A stretch of 51,852 bases of DNA from Lachnospiraceae bacterium UBA3316. GTDB lineage: Bacteria; Bacillota; Clostridia; Lachnospirales; Lachnospiraceae. The stretch lies in NCBI GenBank assembly GCA_002361955.1, contig DESK01000016.1:1-51852 (forward strand), given 5' to 3'. Shown here one piece after another: positions 1 to 8,683 of this stretch. Both the position numbers and the translations under genes were made by a program. The notes under the pieces were generated by a model that worked only from the letters and a program-made list of their open reading frames with translations, ran no database searches and had not been told where the DNA came from. Every line of letters begins with the position of its first letter. Positions within the stretch are counted from its first letter, which is position 1.

Positions 1-506
1 GTGGCCACAGATTGATTCGAGCTGGACCAAATGACCTTTTTATTGCTGGCTTTTTTCGGTGTCACGCTGGCTTTCAGGGTGGCGGAGGCTCCCTCGGTCA
101 ACCTTAAGCTGGAAGTATTCAGGCTCACCTTGCTGACAGGAGTTCCTACCGTTACCTTGATCACGACTTTTTTCTTCTTATTTGCCTTGGAAGCAATGGT
201 GATATTGGCCTTACCGGCTTTTTTTGCTTTTACCAGACCCTTGGCGGTTACCGTAGCTACTTTAGGATTGCTGGACTTAAACGTTACCTGTTTGGAAACC
301 TTCTTGCCCTGTACGGTCACTTTTGTCTTTAAGGTCATGGTTTTTCCTTTTTTCAATGTCAGCGTCTTGCCAGGAATGTTTCCTACGGTAATGCTTTTTA
401 CCTTTCCAGCGGCTTGAGCCTCCGGAACATAGGCCGCAGCGACTCCAAGAACCAGAGCCATAGACAGGAAAAATCCAATCAGTACCTTTTTCATGTTACT
501 TTGCAT
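1..506 (-). CDS. Secreted bacterial Ig-like (Big_2) protein, C-terminus beyond the window
   Basis: Reading the minus strand from an ATG at 506 gives an uninterrupted frame that runs off the left edge, so only the first 168 codons are present. It begins MQSNMKKVLIGFF, a lysine-rich n-region and hydrophobic core ending near PEAQAA, which is a typical Sec signal peptide. Next comes a lysine-rich stretch with a Big_2-like pattern (SSNPKVATVTAKGLVKAKKAGKANI, residues about 78-102) and the start of a second repeat (SSNQSVAT). Such domains are cell-surface adhesion or spacer modules. AAGGAGG sits seven bases before the ATG at 506, which favours that start over the ATG at 494. The function of the missing part is unknown. 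Confidence 0.85.
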   Translation of the reverse strand, partial: MQSNMKKVLIGFFLSMALVLGVAAAYVPEAQAAGKVKSITVGNIPGKTLTLKKGKTMTLKTKVTVQGKKVSKQVTFKSSNPKVATVTAKGLVKAKKAGKANITIASKANKKKKVVIKVTVGTPVSKVSLNTSSLRLTEGASATLKASVTPKKASNKKVIWSSSNQSVA

Positions 507-571
507 AAACTTTCCTCCTTTGTGTCATTCAAATACAGAAGATTGTTCTTTGAATGATATGTTTTCCTGTT

Positions 572-600
572 ATTATAAAATATAATGGGAATTATTGTAA
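572..600 (-). promoter_or_regulatory. Possible promoter of the Ig-like protein gene
   Basis: On the minus strand TTACAA (600-595) and TATAAT (577-572) are separated by 17 bases, about 65 bases before the start codon at 506. The -35 is weak, so this is tentative. Confidence 0.35.
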
Positions 601-802
601 TATATGCCAGTTTTTGTGCCAGTTTTTGTGCGGGATAGGTTGCCGTTTTAAAATTAAATGCACAGCTCCATTCGCAGAGTCGAACCCGGCATCAAACAGC
701 AAAGCAGGCTGTTTATATGTATGAGGCATCTGGCTCAGCTGTTTGCCGCATGATCGGGCTATAACGTATTATAGAAACATACAAGCAAAAAGATGCAATT
801 AC

Positions 803-831
803 TTGACAAAATAAGATTTTTATACTATTCT
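803..831 (+). promoter_or_regulatory. Promoter of the kinase operon
   Basis: TTGACA (803-808) and TATTCT (826-831) are 17 bases apart, about 120 bases upstream of the kinase start. This is a good sigma-A-type match in AT-rich sequence. Confidence 0.6.
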
Positions 832-954
832 ATTTTTAACATCAATTCTAAGTTTTATCTTTTTTGATCAAAACAATTCAACGCAGTATTCCCCTGGACA
901 GCACTCAGAAACCCTAAAAGATAGCACATCGGAGCCAGCAGGCCCCCCTGGCTT

Positions 955-2820
955 ATGATATATGAAAAAAGGAGTGAGCAGTTTATCAAACCTTTAGCTT
1001 TGGCGGCGAGAAATCATGGAACCGCCTGTGGAACCATCATTGACGGCAAATACGAAATTTTAAAACAGATCGGAAAGGGCGGCATGTCCACCGTATACCT
1101 GGCCATGGACAGAAGGCTGAACAAGCAGTGGGCCGTAAAGGAAATCCCCAGATCGGTCAAAGGGACAGGGGACGCCATCGCGGTGCAGAGCCTGTTGGTG
1201 GAGGCGAATCTGATGAAACGGCTGGATCATCCGGCGCTGCCGAGAATCGTAGACATCATTGAGGATAGGCAGAAGATTTTTATTGTGATGGATTATATAG
1301 AGGGGGAATCCCTGGATAAGATTTTGAGGGTATACGGCCCCAGGCCTCAGGAGCAGGTGCTCGACTGGGCCAAGCAGCTCTGCGATGTGCTGGAATACCT
1401 CCATTCCCGGAAGCCCCCGATCATTTACCGGGATATGAAGCCGGCCAATGTCATGTTGAAGCCGGAGGGGAATCTGAAGGTGATTGATTTTGGGATCGCC
1501 CGGGAATATAAGGAGGAAAATTCGACGGATACGGTGGTGCTGGGGACGGCGGGATACGCGCCACCGGAACAGCACGGTCTGCGGCAGACGGATGTGCGGT
1601 CGGATATTTATGCCCTGGGAATGACGATGCATCATCTTCTGACGGGAAAAGACCCCAGGGATGAGGCGTATACCTATGAGCCTGTCCGGAGCTGGAATCC
1701 GGAGGTGTCCCAGGGGCTGGAACGGGTCATCGATAAGTGTACAGCCCTCGACCCGGAGGAGCGTTACCGGAATTGCAGGGAACTGCTGTATGCCCTGGAG
1801 CATTACGAGGAAGAGGAGGACGCCTATAAGAAAAGACAGAAACGAAAGCTGGCTGCTTTCGCGGCGGCAGCCTCCGCCTTCGTGGTGCTGGGGGCTGTGG
1901 GGATCGCGGCGCGGGCCATGGAGCTTTACGAAAACAGCAGGGACTATGAATGGAAAATCAATATTTCCAGCTCTACGCCCTACGAGACAAAGATTGAGAC
2001 GTATCTTTCGGCGATCGACCTGTTGGGGACGGACGCCAGGGCGTATCAGAAGCTTCTGGAGGCCTACCGGGAAAATGGGCTGTTCGGGGAGAGGCAGAGC
2101 AGCCAGTTTACGGCAAGCTATAATAAAAACAAAGAGAAATTTCCTCAGACAGCCGAAGAATATCTGGATCTGGCCTATGAGGCGGGAGTTACCTATCTTT
2201 ACCTGTATTCCGGCGGGGACAATTCCTTCCGGACCAGGGTACTAAAGGCTTATCCCTATTTTAAGACGGTCACGGACAGCCAAAATGCGGCCTGCCGTGT
2301 TTATGGGGTGTCAGAGGGATACCGGATTTTGGGAGAGTTTTATTTGCAGTTTGTTGTAAATGCGGCGGGGGTAAAGGAGCCTGCGAAACAGGCATATGAA
2401 GACCTGCTGGCGTCTTTGAGGCTTTGCATTGACAGGATGGAAATGTATGATTACGATGATGCCGCGTATATTCGGCTTACGATGTACCGGGAGATCATGA
2501 ATCTGCTGAATGACCACAGGCGGGGATTGGCGGCGACAGGCGTCGCCGGAGAGAAAGTGCTGGAGATTTATGAGTCCGTGGTCCAGAAAGCCCGGGCGCT
2601 GGCTGTGACACAGCAGATATCTATAGAAATCCAGGATTTTATCCTGGAAAGGCACGAGGAGTACGTGGAAAATATGGAGCGGGCATATGAGAACGCCGGG
2701 AAGCGTTCCAAAGACAGCAAAAAGGAGGAGCTTGATGGCGCAGATGTACAGGTATCTTTCGATGGGGGCGTTTTCGCTGGCGGGAATCAGTTTCTGCCTG
2801 GCGGTGGGTTTCTGGTTTAA
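955..2820 (+). CDS. Membrane-anchored serine/threonine protein kinase (PknB-like kinase domain)
   Basis: The cytoplasmic Hanks-type kinase domain (residues about 30-285) shows the glycine loop IGKGGMSTVY, the ATP lysine in WAVKEI (K62), the catalytic loop YRDMKPANVM (D160) and the DFG motif (D178), followed by GTAGYAPPEQ. All catalytic residues are intact, so it should be active. One TM segment (about 299-321) follows a basic stretch. The external part (about 325-600) is helical and lacks PASTA repeats, so a peptidoglycan-binding role as in PrkC is not supported. The ATG at 955 has no clear Shine-Dalgarno; AAAAGGAG lies just downstream, so the true start may be nearer the kinase domain. The 3' end overlaps the next gene by 86 bases. 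It is probably co-transcribed with the two genes that follow. Confidence 0.88.
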   Translation: MIYEKRSEQFIKPLALAARNHGTACGTIIDGKYEILKQIGKGGMSTVYLAMDRRLNKQWAVKEIPRSVKGTGDAIAVQSLLVEANLMKRLDHPALPRIVDIIEDRQKIFIVMDYIEGESLDKILRVYGPRPQEQVLDWAKQLCDVLEYLHSRKPPIIYRDMKPANVMLKPEGNLKVIDFGIAREYKEENSTDTVVLGTAGYAPPEQHGLRQTDVRSDIYALGMTMHHLLTGKDPRDEAYTYEPVRSWNPEVSQGLERVIDKCTALDPEERYRNCRELLYALEHYEEEEDAYKKRQKRKLAAFAAAASAFVVLGAVGIAARAMELYENSRDYEWKINISSSTPYETKIETYLSAIDLLGTDARAYQKLLEAYRENGLFGERQSSQFTASYNKNKEKFPQTAEEYLDLAYEAGVTYLYLYSGGDNSFRTRVLKAYPYFKTVTDSQNAACRVYGVSEGYRILGEFYLQFVVNAAGVKEPAKQAYEDLLASLRLCIDRMEMYDYDDAAYIRLTMYREIMNLLNDHRRGLAATGVAGEKVLEIYESVVQKARALAVTQQISIEIQDFILERHEEYVENMERAYENAGKRSKDSKKEELDGADVQVSFDGGVFAGGNQFLPGGGFLV

Positions 2821-2977
2821 GTTTCAGATTTGGAAGCTGTTGGGGGACTTAAGCGGCCGGAATGCCAGGAAATCTGTGGAGCAGATGAGGCGAAAGAGGG
2901 AAACCTCCGGAGGCTTTCCGTATCCGCTGAGCGAAATGAAGACGGACGAATGGATGACAGAAAAATGGGAGGGATAA
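2735..2977 (+). CDS. Small single-TM protein in the kinase operon
   Basis: This 80-residue protein begins MAQMYRYLSMGAFSLAG and has one hydrophobic segment (about residues 9-29) followed by a basic and polar tail. AAAGGAGG lies six bases before the ATG, the strongest ribosome site in this operon, so the gene is probably real although it overlaps the last 86 bases of the kinase in another frame. Its stop codon directly abuts the GTG start of the next gene. The family is not recognised. By position it may be a partner of the kinase or of the Ig-repeat surface protein, which is inference only. Confidence 0.65.
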   Translation: MAQMYRYLSMGAFSLAGISFCLAVGFWFKFQIWKLLGDLSGRNARKSVEQMRRKRETSGGFPYPLSEMKTDEWMTEKWEG

Positions 2978-5900
2978 GTGGAGCATTTGAAGAAAGACGG
3001 AAAGGAAAACCGGACAGAAATGCCGGGGACAGACGGAAGGGAAAATCGGACAGAAGTGCCGAGAACAGAGTGGCAGGTCAGGAGCGAAAGGGCAGCCAGG
3101 AAGGGACGGGAGAGAAAGAGTGCACGATGGTGCCTGTTTGCGATGCTGTTTTTGATGGTAATCATAGGAAGGCTTCCAGCGGAGGCCTCCGGGACGGAGG
3201 AAGAAACAGAGTACAGGCCCAGGATCGTTATGATACCGGAGGAGGCGAATAAGCATGGATATTATAAGGAAGATGTAGCGGTAAAGATCTTTGTGGAGGA
3301 CGATAAGGATGGTATCCAAAGGGTGGAATACAGGATCACCAGCGAAGGGCAGGAGACGACGCCCTATCAGGAAATATATGCCTGCAGGGAGGGGGAAGAG
3401 CTCCTGCATGCCTGGGAGGGCAGCCTCACGGTGGATGCGGCGGTTTATAACAGCGGGGAGGTTAAGGTCTGGGCGCGTGTCACGTCAGAAAAGGGCGGCG
3501 TCTATACCACAAAGGAGGAAGAGGCTTGCAGCCTGAAGATATGCACCGACGAGCCTGCGATAGAAGTACGTATTGATGGAACCTTACACAGAGAGGCAAA
3601 GGCGGGCTATTATAATGGAACGAGAAAGGCCACGGTGACGGTCATAGACAGAGCCGATGTCTTTGATGAAAAGGCGGCCTCCCAGTCCATCCGGATTGGC
3701 AAGGACGGTAAAGAGCCGGCCCCGCAGCCAGCCATGGTGTCGGGCTGGACGAGCAGGGGAAAACGGCACAGCGCAGTCATTACCTTTGCGGAGGACGGAA
3801 GGTATCAGTGGGAAGTTTTGGCATACACAAACCGGGCGGGCTTAAGCAGCGGGGATGTCACGGCCGAGGGGGATACCCCCTATGTATTTACGGTTGACAC
3901 GGAGCCGCCCCTTACGTCGGATACGCCGGACAAAGAGGCGTCCTGGATTGGATATGGGGAAAAGCGGTGGTCAAAGCTTGCCGGGAAGCTGTGCTTTGGC
4001 ACATGGGAAACGCAGGAGGTGACAGTGCAGGCAGAGGGCCGGGACCGGACGTCCCCGGTGTATAAAGTGAACTATTATAAGACAAATGGGACGGAATCCC
4101 CGGCCCTTGGCCGGGAGACGCTGGAGGTGCTGTATGCAGGCGGGGCGTTTACGGAAAGCCTCTGCACCATCCGGGGGGAGGAACAGGCCGCCGTATACGC
4201 CAGGATTACGGACTATGCGGGGAATACGGCGTATATCAGCACGGACGGCGTGATTGTGGATCAGACGGCGCCCCAGGCGGTTTTGCGGCCATCCGTGCAG
4301 CCAAATGCGGCAGGATTTTATCTGGAGGATGTGCGGGTTGCCGTGCGCGTCCAGGATCTTCCGAAAGAGGGGGCAGCGTATTCCGGAATTCGTTCTGTCG
4401 GCTATACCATAAAAAACCCTGTCACCCAGGAGACGGAGGAAGGGAATCTCTACACCTTTGACAAAGAGAATCCGGGCAAGGAAGAGCTTACGGGGGAGTG
4501 GAGCGGGGAGACGCTCATGGTGGATGCGGAAAAATTTGACGCCGGCGGGATCCTTGTGACGGTGACAGCCATCGACAATGCGGGGAATGAAAGCACGGCC
4601 TCCCTGAGCCTGAATATCTGCAAACGGGCGCCGGAGGTGACGGCGGCTTTTCAGGATACGCCTTATAAAGAAGAAGGCGGCAGAGGATATTTTGGGCGGG
4701 AGCGAAAAGCCCTTCTCTTGGTCCGTGACAGGGAGGATGTATTTGACGGGGAGGCGGTGAACGTCAAGGTGCGCGCCGTGGATTCGGCAGGCGTTCCTGT
4801 GGTTCTTGATGAGGGAGCCATAGTCGGCCCGTGGCGTCGGGAGGGGGACGTCTATATAGCGGAGCTTACCTTCGCGGCGGAGGGACATTATGAATTCGCC
4901 CTTTCTTATAAAAACAAGGCAGGCCTTGCGGCGAAGGTCTCTTATCAGGGAGCGTCGCCCCAGAAGTTTACGGTGGATACTACGAAGCCGGAGGGATCCG
5001 TTACCATCCAGAAACACACCTGGAAGGAGCTGCTTTCCATACTGACCTTCGGCCTGTACAGTAATACCGAGGCGAAGGTGACGGCGGAGGCCGGGGATGC
5101 CATCAGCCCCGTGGTGATCGAATATTTTAAGACGGACAATCCCCAGGCGCTGACAGCCGCCCAGCTGGAGGGCGAGGCATTTGAGCCGTATCCAATGGGA
5201 GGATTCACCGTTTCAGGGAATGAACAGTTTGTGGTCTATCTGAAGATTACGGATTATGCCGGGAATTACGTGTATCTCAGTTCGGACGGGTATATCGTGG
5301 ACAAGGCCCGGAGCAGGATTTCGCTGCTGCCGGAGACGGAAAATAAAAATGGAATTTACCGGCAGGATGTGAAAGTGGCAGTTAAAATCAGCGACCCGAA
5401 GCCCTACTCAGGCATACAGTCTGTAAGATATGAGGTGAAAAATCAGGGAAAATGTACCCAGAGCGGGGTGCTGTACACCTTTGAGGAAAAAAGGCCGCCG
5501 CAGAGCGCGCTGAAAGGAACCTGGGAAACGATTGTTACTGTGGACGCAAAGAAGAATAACAGCTGCGACGTGGAGCTTTCTGTCTATGTGAAGGATAATG
5601 CAGGGAACGAGGCGGGGGAAGCTCTGGGACTTGATATTGACGTAACGCCTCCTGGCGTTGAACTCCTTTATGAACAGGGGAAGGGAAATCATGGAAGCCG
5701 CTATTTTGCCGCTCCGCGGAGAGCCGTGGTGCAGATTACGGAGCGTGCCCATCATTTTGATGGAAAAGAAGCCAGGGAGGGGCTTCGGATCCGGGCCGTC
5801 GACGGGGAGGGAAAGGAAGTGAAGACGGGCAGGGATTCTATGCTGACAGACTGGAAAACGGAAGAGGGGAAAACGCCGGAGGAGGCTGTACACAGGGCAG

Positions 5901-8599
5901 AGATCACGTACGCTGTGGATGGAAATTATACGGTGGCGTTTTCTTTTACCGATAAGGCGGGAAACGCAAACGGTCCGGTCAGTACCGGGGACTCTGCCTA
6001 CCCATGGAAATTTACTGTGGACCGGACGGCCCCCACAGGAAGCGTGACGGCGAGAAAACGTGACGGAGCGGAAGGGGAGCAGAGAAAAACCTGGGAAAAT
6101 AAACGGTTTGGCAGACTGCGCTTTGGGCTCATTTCCGGGAAGGCCATCACGGTGACGGCAAAAGCGGCAGATGCGACTTCGCCCATTGAGAGTCTGCGTT
6201 ATTATAAGAGCAGCCGGAAAACAGTCCTGACAAAGAAAGAACTGGAGAGCCTTGCGGACAGAAAATGGCGGGGCTTTCGGGGGAAGGCTGTGGAGATCGT
6301 GCCCAATGAGCAGGCGGTCATTTACCTGAGGATCACAGACAGGGCCGGAAATGTGTCGTACATCAGCAGCGGCGGATTGCTTGCGGATAAGGCAAGGCCC
6401 CGCCTGGAGTCCTTTGCGCCCCGGATCACGATTCGGCCGGAACAGCCGGCCAATGGCTTCTACTGTGACGATGTGACGGTAGACCTTGCGGTCAGAGAGT
6501 GTGATACAAAAACGAAAGAGCCTTATGCCGGCCTGAAAACCATACGCTATGAGGTGTGGAATATGGGGAAAAAGACCCAGGGAGGCATCCGGGATGGAAG
6601 TCCGGAGGGACTCTTGTATTCTTTCCAAAAGAAAAACCCCGGGCAGAGGGAACTGAGAAAAAGCTGGAGGGGAACGGTCCTGGTGGACGGAAGGAAAAAT
6701 AACAGCAATCAGGTTCTTGTCAAAGTTTACGCGGAGGACAACGCGGGAAATGTAACGACCGGAAGGAAGCTCCTCAGGATCGATACCACCCCTCCCCAGA
6801 TCCATGTCAGCTACAGCGACCGTGCGCCTGGCGTAGGAAGCTATTACAGCAGCCAGCGCACGGCAACAGTTACCGTCACAGAGCGAAATTTTTCCGCGGA
6901 GGATGTGGTCTGCCTGATTCAGAATGCTTCCGGCCCCTCGCCGGCCCTTACGCCCTGGAGAAGGGAGGAGGGGAGCGGAAACGGCGATAATACGAGGTAC
7001 ACTGCCAGATTCACCTGCTATGAGGACGGCGATTATACCTTTCGGATTGCCTGTACGGACCGGGCGGGGAACCGCAGCCCGGAGGTTGTTTACGACAGGG
7101 GGACGGAGAATCCCACGGAATTTACCATTGACCGGACGGCGCCTGTCGTCAGGGTTGCCTATGACAATAACGACGCGAAAAACGGCAGATACTTTAAAGA
7201 AAGGCGCACAGGAACGGTCACGGTTACAGAGCGCAATTTTGACAGGGACAGAGTGCTGTTTACGCAGACAGCTTCTCTTGACGGGAACCCCATCGACGTG
7301 CCGCAGCCCTCCTGGAGCAGTCTCGGCGATGTGCATACGGCCGTCTTTTCCTACACAGAGGATGGGGACTACACGTTTGACGTGGCTGTGACAGACCGGG
7401 CGGGAAATCCAGGGGAAAAGGTATCCTTTGGCGTGGCAAAGGCTGCCCGGGCGTTTACGGTGGATACCGGGATTGGGAAGCCTGAGATCACAGGGGTGGA
7501 AAACGGCAAATCCTATGGGGGAGATGTCCTTCCTTTGATTCAATGTAAGGACGTAAATCTCGCGGAGAAGAAAATCCGCCTGTTCCGCACCCGGAAGGGG
7601 GAAAAGAAGAAAGATGTGACAGAGGAGTTTATCGCCGGGCTGAAAGAGGATGGCGGGGGTGCTTCTGACAGGAGCAATCTCTTCCCGAGGACGGCGGAGA
7701 ATGACGGAATCTACAGTCTGCTGGTGGAAATTTCAGACCTGGCGGGAAATGAGGAGGCGGAGGAGGTCACATTTACGGTAAACCGTTTTGGCTCGGTATA
7801 CGTTTTTGGGGAGGCTCTCTTATCTCTGCGGGACGCTTATCCACAGAAGATCGAAGAAAACCTGGTGATAACAGAGTACAATCCGGCTCCTCTTGTGGAA
7901 AACTCTCTGGATATTCAGATTACCAGGGATGGCATGCCTCTGGAGCATGTGCGCTGCACGGCAGAACCCCAGGGAGGCGGGGAGGAAGCGGTGGGAGAAA
8001 GCGGCTGGTATGAGTACAGATACGAAATAGACGCGGAAAATTTTAAGGAGGATGGCATATATAGACTGGCAGTCGCCTCGGAGGACGAGACGGGAAACAG
8101 ACAGGAGACCCTGGACTTCGAGGAGATGATGTTCCGGGTGGATACGACGCCTCCGGAGATTACAGACGTCACGGGACTGGAACAGGCGGTGGTAAACGGG
8201 GAAGAGCGGCAGGTGAGGTTTGAGGTTTTTGACGCCATTGGGCTGGGGCAGGTCACCGTCTATGTGGACGGCGTCGAAGAGAAACGTTACCGCTCCTTTG
8301 AGGACAGGACACGCTGCGAAGGCGCGGTCACCCTGGGGGAGGGCGCGGGACGGAAGATACGCCTGGTGGCAAAAGACCTGGCCGGGAATGTCACAGATAC
8401 AGACGCAAAGGACGGGGGCGGCCGCTATAAGTTTCAGCCGGAATTTGCCTTTGTCAGGAATATCACAATATCTACCAGCCCGTTGGTGCGCTGGTATGCA
8501 AAGCAGAGGATATTTTGGCGGACAATGCTGGGAGCGGCGGCCGCTTCCCTGGGGATCTTTGGGCTGATCAAAAGGATCAAAAGGAGGAAGCGAAAATAG
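2978..8599 (+). CDS. Very large Ig-like repeat surface protein with N- and C-terminal membrane segments
   Basis: The 1873-residue protein starts at a GTG directly after the previous stop, with GGGAGG upstream. A polar N-terminus of about 48 residues precedes a hydrophobic signal or anchor segment (about 51-69, ending PAEASG). The body is a chain of beta-sandwich repeats about 95-110 residues long. They are marked by about a dozen copies of D-x-AGN (DYAGN, DNAGN, DKAGN, DRAGN) and by linkers such as FTVDTEPP, IDTTPPQ and FTIDRTAP. This pattern is typical of bacterial Ig-like stalk or adhesin proteins. The C-terminus has a TM helix (MLGAAAASLGIFGLI) and the basic tail KRIKRRKRK, so it is membrane-anchored rather than sortase-linked; no LPXTG motif was seen. 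Co-location with a receptor-like kinase suggests an envelope-sensing or surface-structure role. Confidence 0.8.
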   Translation: MEHLKKDGKENRTEMPGTDGRENRTEVPRTEWQVRSERAARKGRERKSARWCLFAMLFLMVIIGRLPAEASGTEEETEYRPRIVMIPEEANKHGYYKEDVAVKIFVEDDKDGIQRVEYRITSEGQETTPYQEIYACREGEELLHAWEGSLTVDAAVYNSGEVKVWARVTSEKGGVYTTKEEEACSLKICTDEPAIEVRIDGTLHREAKAGYYNGTRKATVTVIDRADVFDEKAASQSIRIGKDGKEPAPQPAMVSGWTSRGKRHSAVITFAEDGRYQWEVLAYTNRAGLSSGDVTAEGDTPYVFTVDTEPPLTSDTPDKEASWIGYGEKRWSKLAGKLCFGTWETQEVTVQAEGRDRTSPVYKVNYYKTNGTESPALGRETLEVLYAGGAFTESLCTIRGEEQAAVYARITDYAGNTAYISTDGVIVDQTAPQAVLRPSVQPNAAGFYLEDVRVAVRVQDLPKEGAAYSGIRSVGYTIKNPVTQETEEGNLYTFDKENPGKEELTGEWSGETLMVDAEKFDAGGILVTVTAIDNAGNESTASLSLNICKRAPEVTAAFQDTPYKEEGGRGYFGRERKALLLVRDREDVFDGEAVNVKVRAVDSAGVPVVLDEGAIVGPWRREGDVYIAELTFAAEGHYEFALSYKNKAGLAAKVSYQGASPQKFTVDTTKPEGSVTIQKHTWKELLSILTFGLYSNTEAKVTAEAGDAISPVVIEYFKTDNPQALTAAQLEGEAFEPYPMGGFTVSGNEQFVVYLKITDYAGNYVYLSSDGYIVDKARSRISLLPETENKNGIYRQDVKVAVKISDPKPYSGIQSVRYEVKNQGKCTQSGVLYTFEEKRPPQSALKGTWETIVTVDAKKNNSCDVELSVYVKDNAGNEAGEALGLDIDVTPPGVELLYEQGKGNHGSRYFAAPRRAVVQITERAHHFDGKEAREGLRIRAVDGEGKEVKTGRDSMLTDWKTEEGKTPEEAVHRAEITYAVDGNYTVAFSFTDKAGNANGPVSTGDSAYPWKFTVDRTAPTGSVTARKRDGAEGEQRKTWENKRFGRLRFGLISGKAITVTAKAADATSPIESLRYYKSSRKTVLTKKELESLADRKWRGFRGKAVEIVPNEQAVIYLRITDRAGNVSYISSGGLLADKARPRLESFAPRITIRPEQPANGFYCDDVTVDLAVRECDTKTKEPYAGLKTIRYEVWNMGKKTQGGIRDGSPEGLLYSFQKKNPGQRELRKSWRGTVLVDGRKNNSNQVLVKVYAEDNAGNVTTGRKLLRIDTTPPQIHVSYSDRAPGVGSYYSSQRTATVTVTERNFSAEDVVCLIQNASGPSPALTPWRREEGSGNGDNTRYTARFTCYEDGDYTFRIACTDRAGNRSPEVVYDRGTENPTEFTIDRTAPVVRVAYDNNDAKNGRYFKERRTGTVTVTERNFDRDRVLFTQTASLDGNPIDVPQPSWSSLGDVHTAVFSYTEDGDYTFDVAVTDRAGNPGEKVSFGVAKAARAFTVDTGIGKPEITGVENGKSYGGDVLPLIQCKDVNLAEKKIRLFRTRKGEKKKDVTEEFIAGLKEDGGGASDRSNLFPRTAENDGIYSLLVEISDLAGNEEAEEVTFTVNRFGSVYVFGEALLSLRDAYPQKIEENLVITEYNPAPLVENSLDIQITRDGMPLEHVRCTAEPQGGGEEAVGESGWYEYRYEIDAENFKEDGIYRLAVASEDETGNRQETLDFEEMMFRVDTTPPEITDVTGLEQAVVNGEERQVRFEVFDAIGLGQVTVYVDGVEEKRYRSFEDRTRCEGAVTLGEGAGRKIRLVAKDLAGNVTDTDAKDGGGRYKFQPEFAFVRNITISTSPLVRWYAKQRIFWRTMLGAAAASLGIFGLIKRIKRRKRK

Positions 8600-8600
8600 C

Positions 8601-8629
8601 TTTACAGAAACCCTCAAGTTGATTATAAT
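8601..8629 (+). promoter_or_regulatory. carB promoter
   Basis: TTTACA (8601-8606) and TATAAT (8624-8629) are 17 bases apart. The -35 begins one base after the stop of the preceding gene. Predicted transcription starts near 8636, inside the palindrome described next. Confidence 0.7.
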
Positions 8630-8630
8630 G

Positions 8631-8655
8631 TAGATAATTTAGCTAAAATTATCTA
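8631..8655. promoter_or_regulatory. Operator-like palindrome at the carB transcription start
   Basis: TAGATAATTT (8631-8640) and AAATTATCTA (8646-8655) form a perfect 10-base inverted repeat around AGCTA. It lies just downstream of the -10 box, where a repressor would block initiation. No T-run follows, so a DNA operator is likelier than a terminator. The cognate regulator is not known; the palindrome does not match the PyrR RNA signal. Confidence 0.5.
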
Positions 8656-8683
8656 TTTGTGAAGAATGTGAGGGAAAATCCAT

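Larger units (their letters stand above)
507..954. other. Divergent intergenic region
   Basis: No gene is supported here. The region separates the minus-strand Ig-like gene from the plus-strand kinase operon. It holds a perfect tandem duplication of CCAGTTTTTGTG (607-618 and 619-630), a small hairpin (AAACAGC 694-700 with GCTGTTT 708-714), and promoters pointing both ways. The part before the kinase is very AT-rich. Confidence 0.6.

Noticed and set aside
661..714. Segment with a T-loop-like GGGTTCGACTC on the minus strand, possible tRNA
   Set aside because: No acceptor, D or anticodon stems could be folded around it.
5408..7543. Long minus-strand open frame (711 codons) opposite the Ig-repeat gene
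   Set aside because: It is antisense to an obvious repeat protein, with arginine- and proline-rich shadow composition and no ribosome site.
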